A stretch of 64,000 bases of DNA from contig NZ_LT906447.1 in assembly GCF_900186985.1 (NCBI RefSeq), positions 1,116,001-1,180,000 on the forward strand, given 5' to 3'. Positions 1-11,030 of the stretch are shown in pieces. A model generated the notes under the pieces. That model was not told the DNA's origin. It did no database searches and saw only the letters and a list, made by a program, of their open reading frames with translations. This stretch comes from Staphylococcus piscifermentans (GTDB lineage Bacteria; Bacillota; Bacilli; Staphylococcales; Staphylococcaceae). Each line of letters begins with the position of its first letter. Within the stretch, counting starts at the first letter, position 1. The position numbers and the translations under genes are program-made.

Positions 1-1
1 T

Positions 2-700
2 TCAGGAGGACAAGATTCTACGTTAGCAGGACGTTTGGCAGAAATCGCGGTGAGCGAGTTACGTTCAGAAGGGCGCGACTGCAAATTTATCGCAGTGAAA
101 CTTCCTTACGGTGTACAAAGAGATGCAGATGAAGTAGAAGATGCTTTAGAATTTATCCAGCCTGATCAAACGGTAACGGTCAATATTAAACCAGCTGTTG
201 ATCAAGGCGTGAAAGCTTTGGAAGAAGCGGGCTTTCGTTTAACTGATTTTCAGCGCGGTAATGAAAAAGCACGTGAGCGCATGAAAGTACAATTTGCGAT
301 TGCTGCGAATACAAGCGGAATTGTTATCGGTACCGATCATTCAGCCGAGAACATCACAGGTTTCTTTACAAAATACGGAGATGGTGCAGCAGATATTGCA
401 CCGCTCTTCGGTTTAGATAAACGCCAAGGCAGACAGTTATTAGAATATTTAGGTGCACCGAAGCATTTATACGAAAAAATACCGACTGCCGATTTAGAGG
501 ATGATAAACCGCAATTGCCGGACGAAGAAGCGTTGGGTGTAACTTATCAAGCTATTGACGATTATCTAGAAGGTCGTCCGGTGTCTGAAGCAGATCAGAA
601 AAAAATCGAACAGCATTATTTACGTAATGCCCATAAAAGAGAGCTTGCTTATACACGATTTACGTGGCCTAAAACTGACTCTGATAAAGAAAAAGAGTGA
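2..700 (+). CDS. nadE: NH3-dependent NAD+ synthetase, 5' end missing
   Basis: Amidates nicotinic acid adenine dinucleotide to NAD+ using ammonia and ATP, the last step of NAD synthesis, in the cytoplasm. The reading frame is open from base 2 and begins with SGGQDST, the ATP-pyrophosphatase P-loop (SGGxDS) of this family; the usual protein is about 273 residues and 232 are present, so roughly 40 N-terminal residues lie outside the window. The motif [14 protein letters not shown], followed by the C-terminal segment ending near [12 protein letters not shown], is typical of the ammonia-dependent bacterial enzyme. A TTG at base 35 is an internal leucine codon, not the start. The family assignment is firm. 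Confidence 0.95.
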   Translation, partial: SGGQDSTLAGRLAEIAVSELRSEGRDCKFIAVKLPYGVQRDADEVEDALEFIQPDQTVTVNIKPAVDQGVKALEEAGFRLTDFQRGNEKARERMKVQFAIAANTSGIVIGTDHSAENITGFFTKYGDGAADIAPLFGLDKRQGRQLLEYLGAPKHLYEKIPTADLEDDKPQLPDEEALGVTYQAIDDYLEGRPVSEADQKKIEQHYLRNAHKRELAYTRFTWPKTDSDKEKE

Positions 701-760
701 CAAATTATTGAGCGACTGATAAAATAATGTGAATCAAAATTTGAAAAGAGGTATGTTATA

Positions 761-1330
761 TTGTCAGTTATATCAGCGAATCCTTGGCTGATGTTGCTTG
801 CAATCTTTGTCATTAACGTGGCATACGTCACATGCTTAACAGTCCGTACCATCCTTACATTGAAAGGTTACCGCTACATCGCTGCAGCGGTGAGCTTTGT
901 GGAAGTATTGATTTACATTATCGGCTTAGGACTTGTTATGGCGAACTTAGATAAATTCCAAAATATTATTGCTTATGCTTTAGGATTCTCTATCGGTATC
1001 ATTGTCGGTATGAAAATTGAAGAGAAACTTGCTTTGGGATATTCAGTGGTCAATGTGACGACCGCTAATTATGAGTTAGATTTGCCTACACAGTTAAGAA
1101 ATTTAGGTTATGGCGTCACGCATTTCCCCGCATATGGAAGAGATGGCGAACGTCTTGTAATGCAAATTCTTACACCTAGACGTTTTGAGTTGAAGTTGAT
1201 GGATACCATTAAACAACTTGATGAAAAAGCATTCGTTATCGCATATGAAGCCCGTACCCTCCATGGCGGATTCTGGGTTAAAGGCGTACGAAGTAAAAAA
1301 TTAAAGGCGTATGATACAGATGAAATTTGA
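761..1330 (+). CDS. UPF0316-type membrane protein (DUF5698/DUF2179)
   Basis: Conserved membrane protein of 189 residues. Three hydrophobic segments lie at about residues 7-28, 40-62 and 66-85, followed by a soluble C-terminal domain (about 95-185) of the DUF2179 type, a small ferredoxin-like fold also found at the end of YitT proteins. The start is TTG with a GAGGT box at 748-752, 8 bases upstream; no ATG fits better. Its stop overlaps the beginning of the next gene, so the two are probably translated together. Molecular function is unknown; the same pair follows nadE in other staphylococci as far as I recall. Confidence 0.8.
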   Translation: MSVISANPWLMLLAIFVINVAYVTCLTVRTILTLKGYRYIAAAVSFVEVLIYIIGLGLVMANLDKFQNIIAYALGFSIGIIVGMKIEEKLALGYSVVNVTTANYELDLPTQLRNLGYGVTHFPAYGRDGERLVMQILTPRRFELKLMDTIKQLDEKAFVIAYEARTLHGGFWVKGVRSKKLKAYDTDEI

Positions 1331-1496
1331 AGTCAGAGAAGATGAAACTATACAAGATTGTTTGAAACGTATGCGAGAAGCGGAATATATGCCAGTGAAG
1401 CGTTTCGAAAAACCTGTCTATCGTGAAAATAAAGACGGCAGTATTGAAGTAGAACGGCAGTTTATTCAATTTGTCGGTAAAAAAATAGAAGAGTAA
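1311..1496 (+). CDS. Small NETI-motif protein
   Basis: A 61-residue soluble protein whose N-terminal half ([18 protein letters not shown]) matches the small Firmicute family named after its NETI motif, here DETI, followed by the usual charged stretch with KRFEKPVY. It starts inside the end of the preceding membrane protein gene (ATG at 1311, alternative ATG at 1320; an AAAGG box lies at 1303-1307, which suits neither start perfectly), suggesting coupled translation. No function is known. The overlap and the family match make it a real gene despite its size. Confidence 0.7.
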   Translation: MIQMKFEVREDETIQDCLKRMREAEYMPVKRFEKPVYRENKDGSIEVERQFIQFVGKKIEE

Positions 1497-1518
1497 AGCT
1501 GCGGATGCAGGAAAGTTT

Positions 1519-1554
1519 GGGCTAGGACAGATTGATGTTCTAGTCTCTTTTCTT
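1519..1554 (+). terminator. Terminator after the NETI-motif gene
   Basis: Stem CTAGGAC/GTTCTAG (1522-1528 with 1537-1543, one G-T pair) followed by the T-rich tract TCTCTTTTCTT. It is a diverged member of the GGGACA/TGTCCC hairpin family seen at other operon ends in this window. Confidence 0.6.
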
Positions 1555-1714
1555 GAAAAAGTTCTGAAAACCTTTATACATTTGAAAAATATTCTGTTAA
1601 AATAGAGAGTATAAGGATAAAAAGTCGAACGTTTTTCAAAATTTTAATGATAATGTACATATAAAGCGAACGATGAATATTTAAAAATCAAACTTTAAGA
1701 TAGGAGTTTATGAA

Positions 1715-3013
1715 ATGATTGAACGTTATTCTCGAGAAGAAATGTCTCAAATTTGGACAGACCAAAATCGTTATGAAGCATGGTTAGAGGTTGAAATTCT
1801 AGCATGCGAAGCTTGGAGTAAATTAGGATTTATCCCAGAGGAAGACGTTAAGAAAATTCGTGAAAATGCACGCGTAGATGTAGACCGTGCAAAAGAAATT
1901 GAATTAGAAACACGTCACGATGTAGTAGCATTTACACGTCAAGTTTCTGAAACATTAGGCGAAGAACGTAAATGGGTACATTACGGTTTAACTTCTACAG
2001 ATGTGGTAGATACTGCCTTAAGTTATCAAATCAAACAAGCGAACGATATTTTAGAAAAAGACATTGAACGTTTTATCGAAGTATTAGCTGCTAAAGCAAA
2101 AAAATATAAATATACATTAATGATGGGTCGTACACATGGTGTCCACGCTGAACCGACTACTTTTGGTGTGAAAATGGCATTATGGTATCAAGAAATGTTA
2201 CGTAACTTGAAACGTTTCAAAGCAGTCAGAGAAGAAATTGAAGTAGGTAAAATGAGCGGGGCAGTTGGAACTTTTGCCAATATTCCACCTGAAATCGAAG
2301 CTTATGTTACAGAACATTTAGGACTTGGTGCAGCTCCAGTTTCCACACAAACATTGCAACGTGACCGTCACGCTTACTATATTGCAACACTTGCTTTAAT
2401 TGCTACTTCTATGGAAAAATTTGCAGTTGAAGTGCGTGGATTACAAAAAACTGAAACACGTGAAGTAGAAGAAGCATTTGCTAAAGGTCAAAAAGGATCT
2501 TCAGCAATGCCGCATAAACGTAACCCAATTGGTTCTGAAAACATCACTGGTATTTCTCGTGTCATTCGTGGTTATATCACAACTGCCTACGAAGATGTAC
2601 CTTTATGGCATGAACGTGACATTTCTCACTCTTCAGCAGAGCGTATTATGTTGCCAGATGTGACAATTGCTTTAGATTATGCTTTGAATCGTTTCACAAA
2701 CATCATTGATCGTTTAACTGTTTTCGAAGATAATATGATGGAAAATATCAATAAAACTTTCGGTTTGATTTATTCACAACGTGTACTATTAACACTTATC
2801 AATAAAGGTATGGTACGTGAACAAGCATACGATTTAGTTCAACCTAAAGCTATGGAATCTTGGGAAACTAAAACGCCATTCCGCGAATTACTTGAACAAG
2901 ATTCACAAATTACAGATGTATTAAGCAAAGAAGACTTAGATAAAGCCTTTGATCCTAAACATCACTTGAACCAAGTAGATACTATCTTTGAACGTGCAGG
3001 ATTAGCTGACTAA
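1715..3013 (+). CDS. purB: Adenylosuccinate lyase
   Basis: Cleaves SAICAR to AICAR and adenylosuccinate to AMP, releasing fumarate in both reactions of purine synthesis; homotetrameric, cytoplasmic. The 432-residue length is normal. The lyase-family signature [11 protein letters not shown] lies at residues 261-271 with the catalytic serine in its mobile loop, the catalytic histidine is in [10 protein letters not shown] (H141), and RHDVVAF (67-73) is the substrate-contact region. ATG at 1715 follows an AGGAG box by 8 bases. It is monocistronic, standing away from the main pur operon. Two CGAAC motifs in the leader resemble half-sites of PurR boxes but are not in the classic inverted arrangement. 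Confidence 0.97.
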   Translation: MIERYSREEMSQIWTDQNRYEAWLEVEILACEAWSKLGFIPEEDVKKIRENARVDVDRAKEIELETRHDVVAFTRQVSETLGEERKWVHYGLTSTDVVDTALSYQIKQANDILEKDIERFIEVLAAKAKKYKYTLMMGRTHGVHAEPTTFGVKMALWYQEMLRNLKRFKAVREEIEVGKMSGAVGTFANIPPEIEAYVTEHLGLGAAPVSTQTLQRDRHAYYIATLALIATSMEKFAVEVRGLQKTETREVEEAFAKGQKGSSAMPHKRNPIGSENITGISRVIRGYITTAYEDVPLWHERDISHSSAERIMLPDVTIALDYALNRFTNIIDRLTVFEDNMMENINKTFGLIYSQRVLLTLINKGMVREQAYDLVQPKAMESWETKTPFRELLEQDSQITDVLSKEDLDKAFDPKHHLNQVDTIFERAGLAD

Positions 3014-3042
3014 TTTGTATGTTATAATTTGATATAATAAAA

Positions 3043-3128
3043 AAACAACTCCTTTTCGTATAGGATTACTACACTTTAACGTATTAGTACGTTAAAATAG
3101 GTATGAATATATAGAACAGGAGTTGTTT
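3043..3128 (+). promoter_or_regulatory. RBS-sequestering inverted repeat in the leader of the TrpR-like gene
   Basis: An 11-base sequence at 3043-3053 (AAACAACTCCT) is the exact reverse complement of 3118-3128, which contains the AGGAG ribosome-binding site. Between them sits a second perfect hairpin, TTTAACGTA (3075-3083) and TACGTTAAA (3088-3096) around a TTAG loop. A TATAAT-like sequence at 3033-3038 would start transcription just before the first arm. Base pairing would hide the ribosome-binding site; the inner palindrome could equally be a protein operator. The repeats are seen directly; regulation is inferred. Confidence 0.5.
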
Positions 3129-3131
3129 GAT

Positions 3132-3434
3132 ATGCAAATTGAGAAATTACGAGGCAAGGCATTAGATGAGTTGTTTGATGCGATTTTAACGCTTGAAAAT
3201 AGAGAAGAATGTTACCAATTCTTTGACGACTTATGTACAGTCAACGAAATTCAATCGTTATCTCAAAGACTCCAAGTCGCAAAAATGATTAAACAAGGAT
3301 ACACATACGCAACAATCGAAAAAGAAACTGGGGCATCAACAGCGACTATTTCCAGAGTGAAACGCTCATTACAATGGGGCAATGATGCATACACAGTAGT
3401 ATTAGACAGAATGAATATTGAAACAAATGAATAA
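3132..3434 (+). CDS. TrpR-like helix-turn-helix protein, YerC/YecD family
   Basis: A 100-residue DNA-binding protein of the TrpR/YerC superfamily: an all-helical N-terminal part followed by a helix-turn-helix at about residues 55-80 (QGYTYATIEKETGASTATIS). In other low-GC Gram-positive bacteria the family sits next to purB/pcrB as here; no regulated target is established to my knowledge. ATG at 3132 lies 9 bases after the AGGAG at 3118-3122; a TTG at 3123 in the same frame overlaps that box and is less likely. Its leader carries the unusual long inverted repeat described separately, which could serve autogenous control. Cytoplasmic. Confidence 0.82.
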   Translation: MQIEKLRGKALDELFDAILTLENREECYQFFDDLCTVNEIQSLSQRLQVAKMIKQGYTYATIEKETGASTATISRVKRSLQWGNDAYTVVLDRMNIETNE

Positions 3435-3448
3435 CGTTTGATATACAC

Positions 3449-3484
3449 AACCCATTCCATTAGATTTAGTGCGAATGGGTTTTA
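3449..3484 (+). terminator. Terminator after the TrpR-like gene
   Basis: Perfect 9-bp stem AACCCATTC (3449-3457) / GAATGGGTT (3473-3481) with a 15-base loop and a short T run. It separates this gene from the pcrB operon. Confidence 0.75.
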
Positions 3485-3649
3485 TGCGCCGTAAAACACT
3501 TACAATAAGAAGTAAGCGGAAACATATTTTTCTTGGACTTTAGAGAATATTTTTTACAAAGTGTTAAAGGTTTTCATATACATCAACTTAGAATATAGAC
3601 CCTAAAAATGATATAATCAAAGGTATGTTAAGAGAAGGAGAGCGTAGAT

Positions 3650-4336
3650 ATGTACGACATTAAAAAGTGGAAACATGTGTTTAAATTAGATCCTGCAAAG
3701 ACAATTAACGATGAGGATTTAGACAAAATCTGCATGTCAGAAACAGACGCCATTATTATCGGCGGAACAGATAATGTAACTGAAGATAATGTGATTCAAT
3801 TAATGAGCCGCGTCCGCCGCTACCCGCTTCCCTTAGTGCTCGAGATTTCTAATCTTGAAAGTACGATGCCAGGCTTTGATTTTTACTTCGTTCCGATAGT
3901 GCTGAATAGTCCGGATGTGACCTACCAAAATGGCATTTTACTAGAAGCGTTGAAAGAATACGGGCACATGATGGATTTCGACGAGGTCATATTCCAAGGC
4001 TATCTCGTCTTGAATCCTGATTCGAAAGTAGCAGTAAAGACACAAGCTCAAACCAACTTAGAGACCGAAGATATTGAAGCTTATGCCTTGATGACAGATA
4101 AAGTCTATAGATTTCCAATTATGTACATAGAATACAGCGGTACCTTTGGTGATATGGAAAAGGTGCGTTCCGCCAAAGAAACCTTAGAAGAGGCACATGT
4201 CTTTTATGGAGGAGGTATATCCTCAATCAGCGAAGCGAAAGCAGCTGCGGAAGTTGCCGACACGATTGTAGTAGGTAATTTAGTGTATGAGGATGTAAAG
4301 CAAGCATTGAAAACTGTAAAAATAAAGGAGAAATAA
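3650..4336 (+). CDS. pcrB: Heptaprenylglyceryl phosphate synthase
   Basis: Transfers a heptaprenyl (C35) chain to sn-glycerol-1-phosphate to make an archaeal-type ether lipid precursor; the enzyme is cytoplasmic and works at the membrane. The 228-residue TIM barrel starts with MYDIKKWKH and FKLDPAK, and shows the phosphate-binding elements IIGGTDNVT (near residue 38) and the C-terminal FYGGGISS and VVGNLVYED loops of the family. The start follows GAAGGAGAG. It is the first gene of the pcrB-pcrA-ligA-camS unit, with 3 bases to pcrA, a conserved pairing in Bacillales with no known metabolic reason. Confidence 0.95.
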   Translation: MYDIKKWKHVFKLDPAKTINDEDLDKICMSETDAIIIGGTDNVTEDNVIQLMSRVRRYPLPLVLEISNLESTMPGFDFYFVPIVLNSPDVTYQNGILLEALKEYGHMMDFDEVIFQGYLVLNPDSKVAVKTQAQTNLETEDIEAYALMTDKVYRFPIMYIEYSGTFGDMEKVRSAKETLEEAHVFYGGGISSISEAKAAAEVADTIVVGNLVYEDVKQALKTVKIKEK

Positions 4337-4339
4337 TAA

Positions 4340-6535
4340 ATGAATGCGTTATTAAACAATATGAATACGGAACAGAGCGAAGCGGTGCGCACAACAGAAG
4401 GCCCGCTTTTAATCATGGCCGGAGCAGGTTCAGGAAAAACGAGAGTCTTAACGCATCGAATTGCTTATTTGTTAGATGAAAAGGGAGTTTCTCCTTATAA
4501 TGTGTTAGCTATTACTTTTACAAATAAAGCCGCACGTGAAATGAAAGAACGTGTAGAGAAACTTGTAGGCGAAGAGGCACAAGCAATCTGGATGTCGACT
4601 TTCCACTCCATGTGCGTACGAATCTTACGTAGAGATGCAGACCGCATTGGGATTGAACGCAACTTTACGATCATTGATCCAACTGACCAGAAATCAGTGA
4701 TAAAAGATGTATTAAAACGCGAAAATATCGATCCGAAACGTTATGAACCAAGAATGTTCATCGGTCAAATCAGTAATTTGAAAAATGAATTGAAAACACC
4801 TGAAGATGCAGTAGCTGAAGCGACAGATTTCATGTCTGACATGGTCGCACGTGTTTATGAAGGTTATCAACGTCAATTGTCCCGAAATGCAGCATTAGAT
4901 TTTGACGACTTGATTATGACTACAATCACTTTATTCAAACGGGTTCCAGATGTCTTAGAATATTATCAAAATAAATTCCAATACATCCATGTTGATGAAT
5001 ACCAAGATACCAACCGTGCGCAATATACTTTAGTGCAATTACTCGCTCGTAAATTTAAAAACTTATGCGTCGTAGGGGATTCAGACCAATCTATTTATGG
5101 TTGGCGTGGTGCTGATATCCAAAACATTTTATCATTTGAGGAAGATTATCCGAATGCTAAAACGATTTTCTTGGAACAGAATTATCGTTCAACGAAAGTG
5201 ATTTTAAATGCTGCAAATGAAGTGATAAAAAATAATACAGAACGTAAACCTAAAGGCTTATGGACAGCCAATAATGAAGGCAAGAAAATCAATTATTATG
5301 AAGCGGTAACTGAAAAAGATGAAGCACAATACGTGGTAAAAGAAATCATGCGTCAGCAACGCGAAAATAATAAAAGCTTCAATGATATGGCCATTTTATA
5401 TCGTACGAATGCCCAATCTCGTGTGCTTGAAGAAACATTTATGAAAGCTAATATCCCATACACAATGGTCGGTGGCCATAAGTTCTATGACCGTAAAGAA
5501 ATCAAAGACTTGTTGAGTTATTTACGTTTAGTTGCCAACAGTAACGACGACATCAGCTTACAACGTGTGATTAATGTACCGAAACGCGGTATCGGTCCAA
5601 CTTCTGTAGAAAAAATCCAAAATTACGCACAACAAAATGATATCAGTATGTTTGATGCCTTGGCAGAAGCAGACTTTATCGGACTTTCTAAAAAAGTAGT
5701 TAAAGAAGCTTTAGGATTTTACAATTTAATCTCTAACTTGATTAAAGAACAAGAATTCCTAGAAATCACTGAAATTGTGGAGGAAATCTTGGAAAAATCT
5801 GGTTATAAAGAAATGTTGGAACGTGATCAATCACTCGAATCACGCAGCCGTTTGGAAAATATTGAAGAGTTCATGTCTGTACCAATGGATTATGAGAAAA
5901 ATACCCCGTTAGAAGAGCAATCATTAATCAACTTCTTAACAGATTTATCACTAGTTGCTGATATTGATGAAGCAGATATTGAAAATGGTGTAACTTTAAT
6001 GACAATGCACTCGGCAAAAGGTTTGGAATTCCCAATCGTCTTTATTATGGGTATGGAAGAATCTATCTTCCCGCATATACGCTCCATCAAAAGCGATGAT
6101 GAACATGAAATGGAAGAAGAGCGTCGTATTTGTTATGTAGCTATTACTCGTGCTGAAGAAGAGTTATATCTGACTCATGCGACTTCTAGAACTTTATTCG
6201 GACGTATCCAATCTAATGCGGCTTCTAGATTTTTAAGAGAAATTCCAGAAGATTTGCTGGATAAGGGTAAAAAGAAAGAAAGCAGAATCGGTAGTTCCTT
6301 CGGTAATAAAAAACCTGCTAAACGCGGACCTAGCCGACGTGTTTCTAGAAACGCAGCTGTTGCTTCTAACGATTGGCATGTTGGAGATAAAGTGATGCAT
6401 AAAGCATGGGGCGAAGGTATGGTCAGCAATGTGAATGAGAAAAATGGTTCTGTAGAATTAGATATTATTTTCAAATCACAAGGACCTAAACGATTACTAG
6501 CGAATTTTGCTCCGATTGAGAAGAAGGAGGATTAA
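4340..6535 (+). CDS. pcrA: ATP-dependent DNA helicase PcrA (UvrD family)
   Basis: Superfamily 1A 3'-5' helicase acting in nucleotide excision repair, rolling-circle plasmid replication and removal of RecA or stalled RNA polymerase. At 731 residues it has normal length. Walker A AGAGSGKT is at residues 27-34, motif II is VDEYQDTN near 225, motif III follows as [15 protein letters not shown], motif V is [14 protein letters not shown] near 554, and motif [14 protein letters not shown] near 595. The C-terminal Tudor-like region that contacts RNA polymerase is visible in [16 protein letters not shown] near 674. It lies 3 bases after pcrB and 3 before ligA, so the three are co-transcribed. Confidence 0.98.
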   Translation: MNALLNNMNTEQSEAVRTTEGPLLIMAGAGSGKTRVLTHRIAYLLDEKGVSPYNVLAITFTNKAAREMKERVEKLVGEEAQAIWMSTFHSMCVRILRRDADRIGIERNFTIIDPTDQKSVIKDVLKRENIDPKRYEPRMFIGQISNLKNELKTPEDAVAEATDFMSDMVARVYEGYQRQLSRNAALDFDDLIMTTITLFKRVPDVLEYYQNKFQYIHVDEYQDTNRAQYTLVQLLARKFKNLCVVGDSDQSIYGWRGADIQNILSFEEDYPNAKTIFLEQNYRSTKVILNAANEVIKNNTERKPKGLWTANNEGKKINYYEAVTEKDEAQYVVKEIMRQQRENNKSFNDMAILYRTNAQSRVLEETFMKANIPYTMVGGHKFYDRKEIKDLLSYLRLVANSNDDISLQRVINVPKRGIGPTSVEKIQNYAQQNDISMFDALAEADFIGLSKKVVKEALGFYNLISNLIKEQEFLEITEIVEEILEKSGYKEMLERDQSLESRSRLENIEEFMSVPMDYEKNTPLEEQSLINFLTDLSLVADIDEADIENGVTLMTMHSAKGLEFPIVFIMGMEESIFPHIRSIKSDDEHEMEEERRICYVAITRAEEELYLTHATSRTLFGRIQSNAASRFLREIPEDLLDKGKKKESRIGSSFGNKKPAKRGPSRRVSRNAAVASNDWHVGDKVMHKAWGEGMVSNVNEKNGSVELDIIFKSQGPKRLLANFAPIEKKED

Positions 6536-6538
6536 TAG

Positions 6539-8545
<2,007 letters not shown>

Positions 8546-8565
8546 ACAATAGAGGAGATCGGGGC

Positions 8566-9768
8566 ATGAAGCGGACATTTGTATTACTCATCTCTCTCTT
8601 ATTGATTCTCACAGCGTGTGGCAATAAGAATGAGCAAGATAAATCAGAGAAAAATGAAAGCAGTCAGAAAACAGATTCTAATAATGTTAAGCAAATTGCT
8701 ACGGATAAAGATGTGCAAGGGGATAATTACCGTACAATTCTGCCTTTTAAAGAAAGCCAAGCAAGAGGTCTGCTGCAGCAAAACATGGCAAGCGGCTACA
8801 ACGGCGAAGATTTTGAGGATGGTTTGCTGAAACAAAGCAAAGAAGTCTTTCCTACTGATAAATATCTTTATCAAGACGGTCAATATCTAGACAAAGAGAC
8901 AATCAATTCCTATCTTGAACCGAAATACACGAAATCTGAAATCGATAAGATGTCTGCCGATGATAAAGAAGACAAAAATGCTAATGAAAATTTAGGATTA
9001 AATCCTTCACATAATGGTGAAAAAGATGAAAAGAAAATTGCAGAAAAGTCACCAGCTTATCTATCCAATATTTTAGAACAAGACTTCTACGGCAACAGAG
9101 ATACTGAAGGTAAAAAGATTAAAGGAATGACAATCGGTCTAGCAATGAACAGCGTTTACTACTATCAAAAAGAAAAAGATGGTGCTACTTTCAGTAAGAA
9201 ACTAGATAGAGCGAAAGTAGAAAAAGAAGGTAAACGCATGTCGGATGAAATCTTATCGCGTTTACGTGAAAACAAAGCATTGAAAGACATTCCAATTCAC
9301 TTTGCGATTTATCTTCAATCCGGAGAAGATGACATCATTCCTGGGGAATTTGTAGCAGGTGCTACAGCTGATGATGGTCAGACGCGTATTAATGATTGGA
9401 AATCGATTAATGAGAAAACAGTGTTGCTGCCTTCTCAAGAAGCGGGCGATTTAGATGAAAGTTTGAATAATAATTTCAAGCAATTCAATGACAACTTGCA
9501 ATCATATTTTACGAACTTTACGCAAGCAGTAGGTAAAGCAAAATTCGTAAACAAAAAACCACAACAAGTCTCTATCGATTTACCGATTGATTATTATGGT
9601 AAAGCAGAATTGACTGGTATTACGCAATATGTAACAGAACAAGCTGAAAAATATTTCAGCAGTATCGATGAATATGAAATTCATATTAAAGATGGAAATA
9701 ATGCAAGAGCTTTAATTACTAAGACGAAAGATGATAAAAAACCGCAAGTTCATATTTATAAAAATTAA
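8566..9768 (+). CDS. camS: CamS family lipoprotein
   Basis: Membrane-anchored lipoprotein of unknown cellular role. The signal peptide ends with the lipobox LTAC, lipidated cysteine 18, followed by a long lysine/glutamate/serine-rich linker (20-40) and a conserved CamS domain. In S. aureus the processed signal peptide yields the peptide that mimics the enterococcal pheromone cAM373; the corresponding residues here (SLLLILTA before Cys18) differ clearly from the S. aureus sequence as I remember it, so pheromone activity is doubtful. Fourth gene of the pcrB-pcrA-ligA-camS unit, closed by a strong terminator. The 400-residue length is typical. Confidence 0.93.
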   Translation: MKRTFVLLISLLLILTACGNKNEQDKSEKNESSQKTDSNNVKQIATDKDVQGDNYRTILPFKESQARGLLQQNMASGYNGEDFEDGLLKQSKEVFPTDKYLYQDGQYLDKETINSYLEPKYTKSEIDKMSADDKEDKNANENLGLNPSHNGEKDEKKIAEKSPAYLSNILEQDFYGNRDTEGKKIKGMTIGLAMNSVYYYQKEKDGATFSKKLDRAKVEKEGKRMSDEILSRLRENKALKDIPIHFAIYLQSGEDDIIPGEFVAGATADDGQTRINDWKSINEKTVLLPSQEAGDLDESLNNNFKQFNDNLQSYFTNFTQAVGKAKFVNKKPQQVSIDLPIDYYGKAELTGITQYVTEQAEKYFSSIDEYEIHIKDGNNARALITKTKDDKKPQVHIYKN

Positions 9769-9778
9769 AGATATAATT

Positions 9779-9810
9779 AAAAAAGATACCTGAAAAAGGT
9801 GTCTTTTTTT
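9779..9810 (+). terminator. Terminator of the pcrB-camS operon
   Basis: Ten-bp stem AAAAGATACC (9781-9790) / GGTGTCTTTT (9798-9807, one G-T pair) with a T run of seven. Textbook intrinsic terminator. Confidence 0.85.
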
Positions 9811-9927
9811 ATGACAAAAATGTGATAAAACATGTTGAATTGTTTAGGTAAGTGCAATAAGGGAAATTTAGAATTAATGTGACTAACTTTTCAAAATATA
9901 AAATATAAAGAATAAAGGTGATTATAA

Positions 9928-10965
9928 ATGAAAATTGTAGCATTATTTCCTGAAGCAACTGAAGGGGAAACTGAAAATAATATATTAGATGATCAATCTG
10001 CATTAAATTTACGTCCTTTTTTAGAAGAAAGAGGACATGAATTAGTAGTTTTAAAAAACGGAGAGGAAGATTTAGATCAACATCTTAAAGATATGGATGT
10101 TGTAATCAGTGCACCTTTCTATCCAGCCTATATGACTGCAGAACGTATTGAAAAAGCACCCAATTTGAAACTCGCTGTAACAGCAGGGGTAGGTTCTGAC
10201 CATGTTGATTTAGAAGCGGCCAGCAAACATGATATTTCAGTTGTTGAAGTAACAGATTCAAACACTGTCAGTGTGGCAGAACATATTGTAATGTTAACTT
10301 TGATTCTAGTGCGTAACTATGAAGAAGGACACCATCAGTCAGAAGAAGGTACTTGGAATCTTACTAAAGTGACTAACCATGCATTTGAATTACAACATAA
10401 AACAATCGGTATCTTCGGTTTAGGCAGAATCGGACGTTTAGTTGGTGAACGTTTGAAACCGTTTGATGTTAATATTCAACACTTTAGACGTTCTAGCCAA
10501 GAAGATACTGACTTCTCGAAATATGTTGATTTCGATGAATTAGTCGCTACGAGTGATGTTATTATTATCACATCACCATTGACTCCTGAGACAGATAACT
10601 TATTTGATTATGATACTATCAGCAAGATGAAAGACGGCAGTTATATTGTTAACTGTGCACGTGGTAAAATCGTGAACAAAGATGAAATTGTCCAAATGGT
10701 AGAAGAAAATCATATTCAAGGTTACGGTGGCGATGTTTGGTATCCTCAACCTGCACCAGCTGATCATCCTTGGAGAAAAATGCCACGTAATGCTATGACA
10801 ATTCATTATTCAGGTATGGTAATTGAAGCACAACATCGTATTGAAGACGGCGTTAAAAACTTATTAACAAATTTCTTTGAAGAAAAACCATTCCCAGAAA
10901 AAGATGTGATTGTAAATGGCGGACAAATCACTAGTAAATCATATGCAAAACATGATAAAAAATAA
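9928..10965 (+). CDS. fdh: NAD-dependent formate dehydrogenase
   Basis: Oxidises formate to CO2 with reduction of NAD+; cytoplasmic, metal-free, D-2-hydroxyacid dehydrogenase superfamily. Formate-dehydrogenase hallmarks are the substrate loop APFYPAYMTAERI (62-74), TAGVGSDHVDL (85-95), the Rossmann motif GLGRIG (164-169), NCARGKIV with the substrate arginine, and GGDVWYPQPAPADHPW followed by TIHYSG with the catalytic histidine. These separate it from lactate or glycerate dehydrogenases. ATG follows AAAGGTGATT. It sits alone between two terminators. In S. aureus I know fdh elsewhere on the chromosome, so its place between camS and putP is unusual. Likely used in formate disposal. Confidence 0.92.
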   Translation: MKIVALFPEATEGETENNILDDQSALNLRPFLEERGHELVVLKNGEEDLDQHLKDMDVVISAPFYPAYMTAERIEKAPNLKLAVTAGVGSDHVDLEAASKHDISVVEVTDSNTVSVAEHIVMLTLILVRNYEEGHHQSEEGTWNLTKVTNHAFELQHKTIGIFGLGRIGRLVGERLKPFDVNIQHFRRSSQEDTDFSKYVDFDELVATSDVIIITSPLTPETDNLFDYDTISKMKDGSYIVNCARGKIVNKDEIVQMVEENHIQGYGGDVWYPQPAPADHPWRKMPRNAMTIHYSGMVIEAQHRIEDGVKNLLTNFFEEKPFPEKDVIVNGGQITSKSYAKHDKK

Positions 10966-10983
10966 TCGTTTAAGATAACAAAT

Positions 10984-11022
10984 AAGCCTCATCGTTACAA
11001 ATATGTAGCGATGAGGCTTTTT
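10984..11022. terminator. Shared terminator between convergent fdh and putP
   Basis: Fifteen-bp perfect stem (AAGCCTCATCGTTAC at 10984-10998 with GTAGCGATGAGGCTT at 11005-11019) followed by T's; the same hairpin reads as a terminator from putP on the other strand. Confidence 0.85.
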
Positions 11023-11030
11023 AATGTGAA

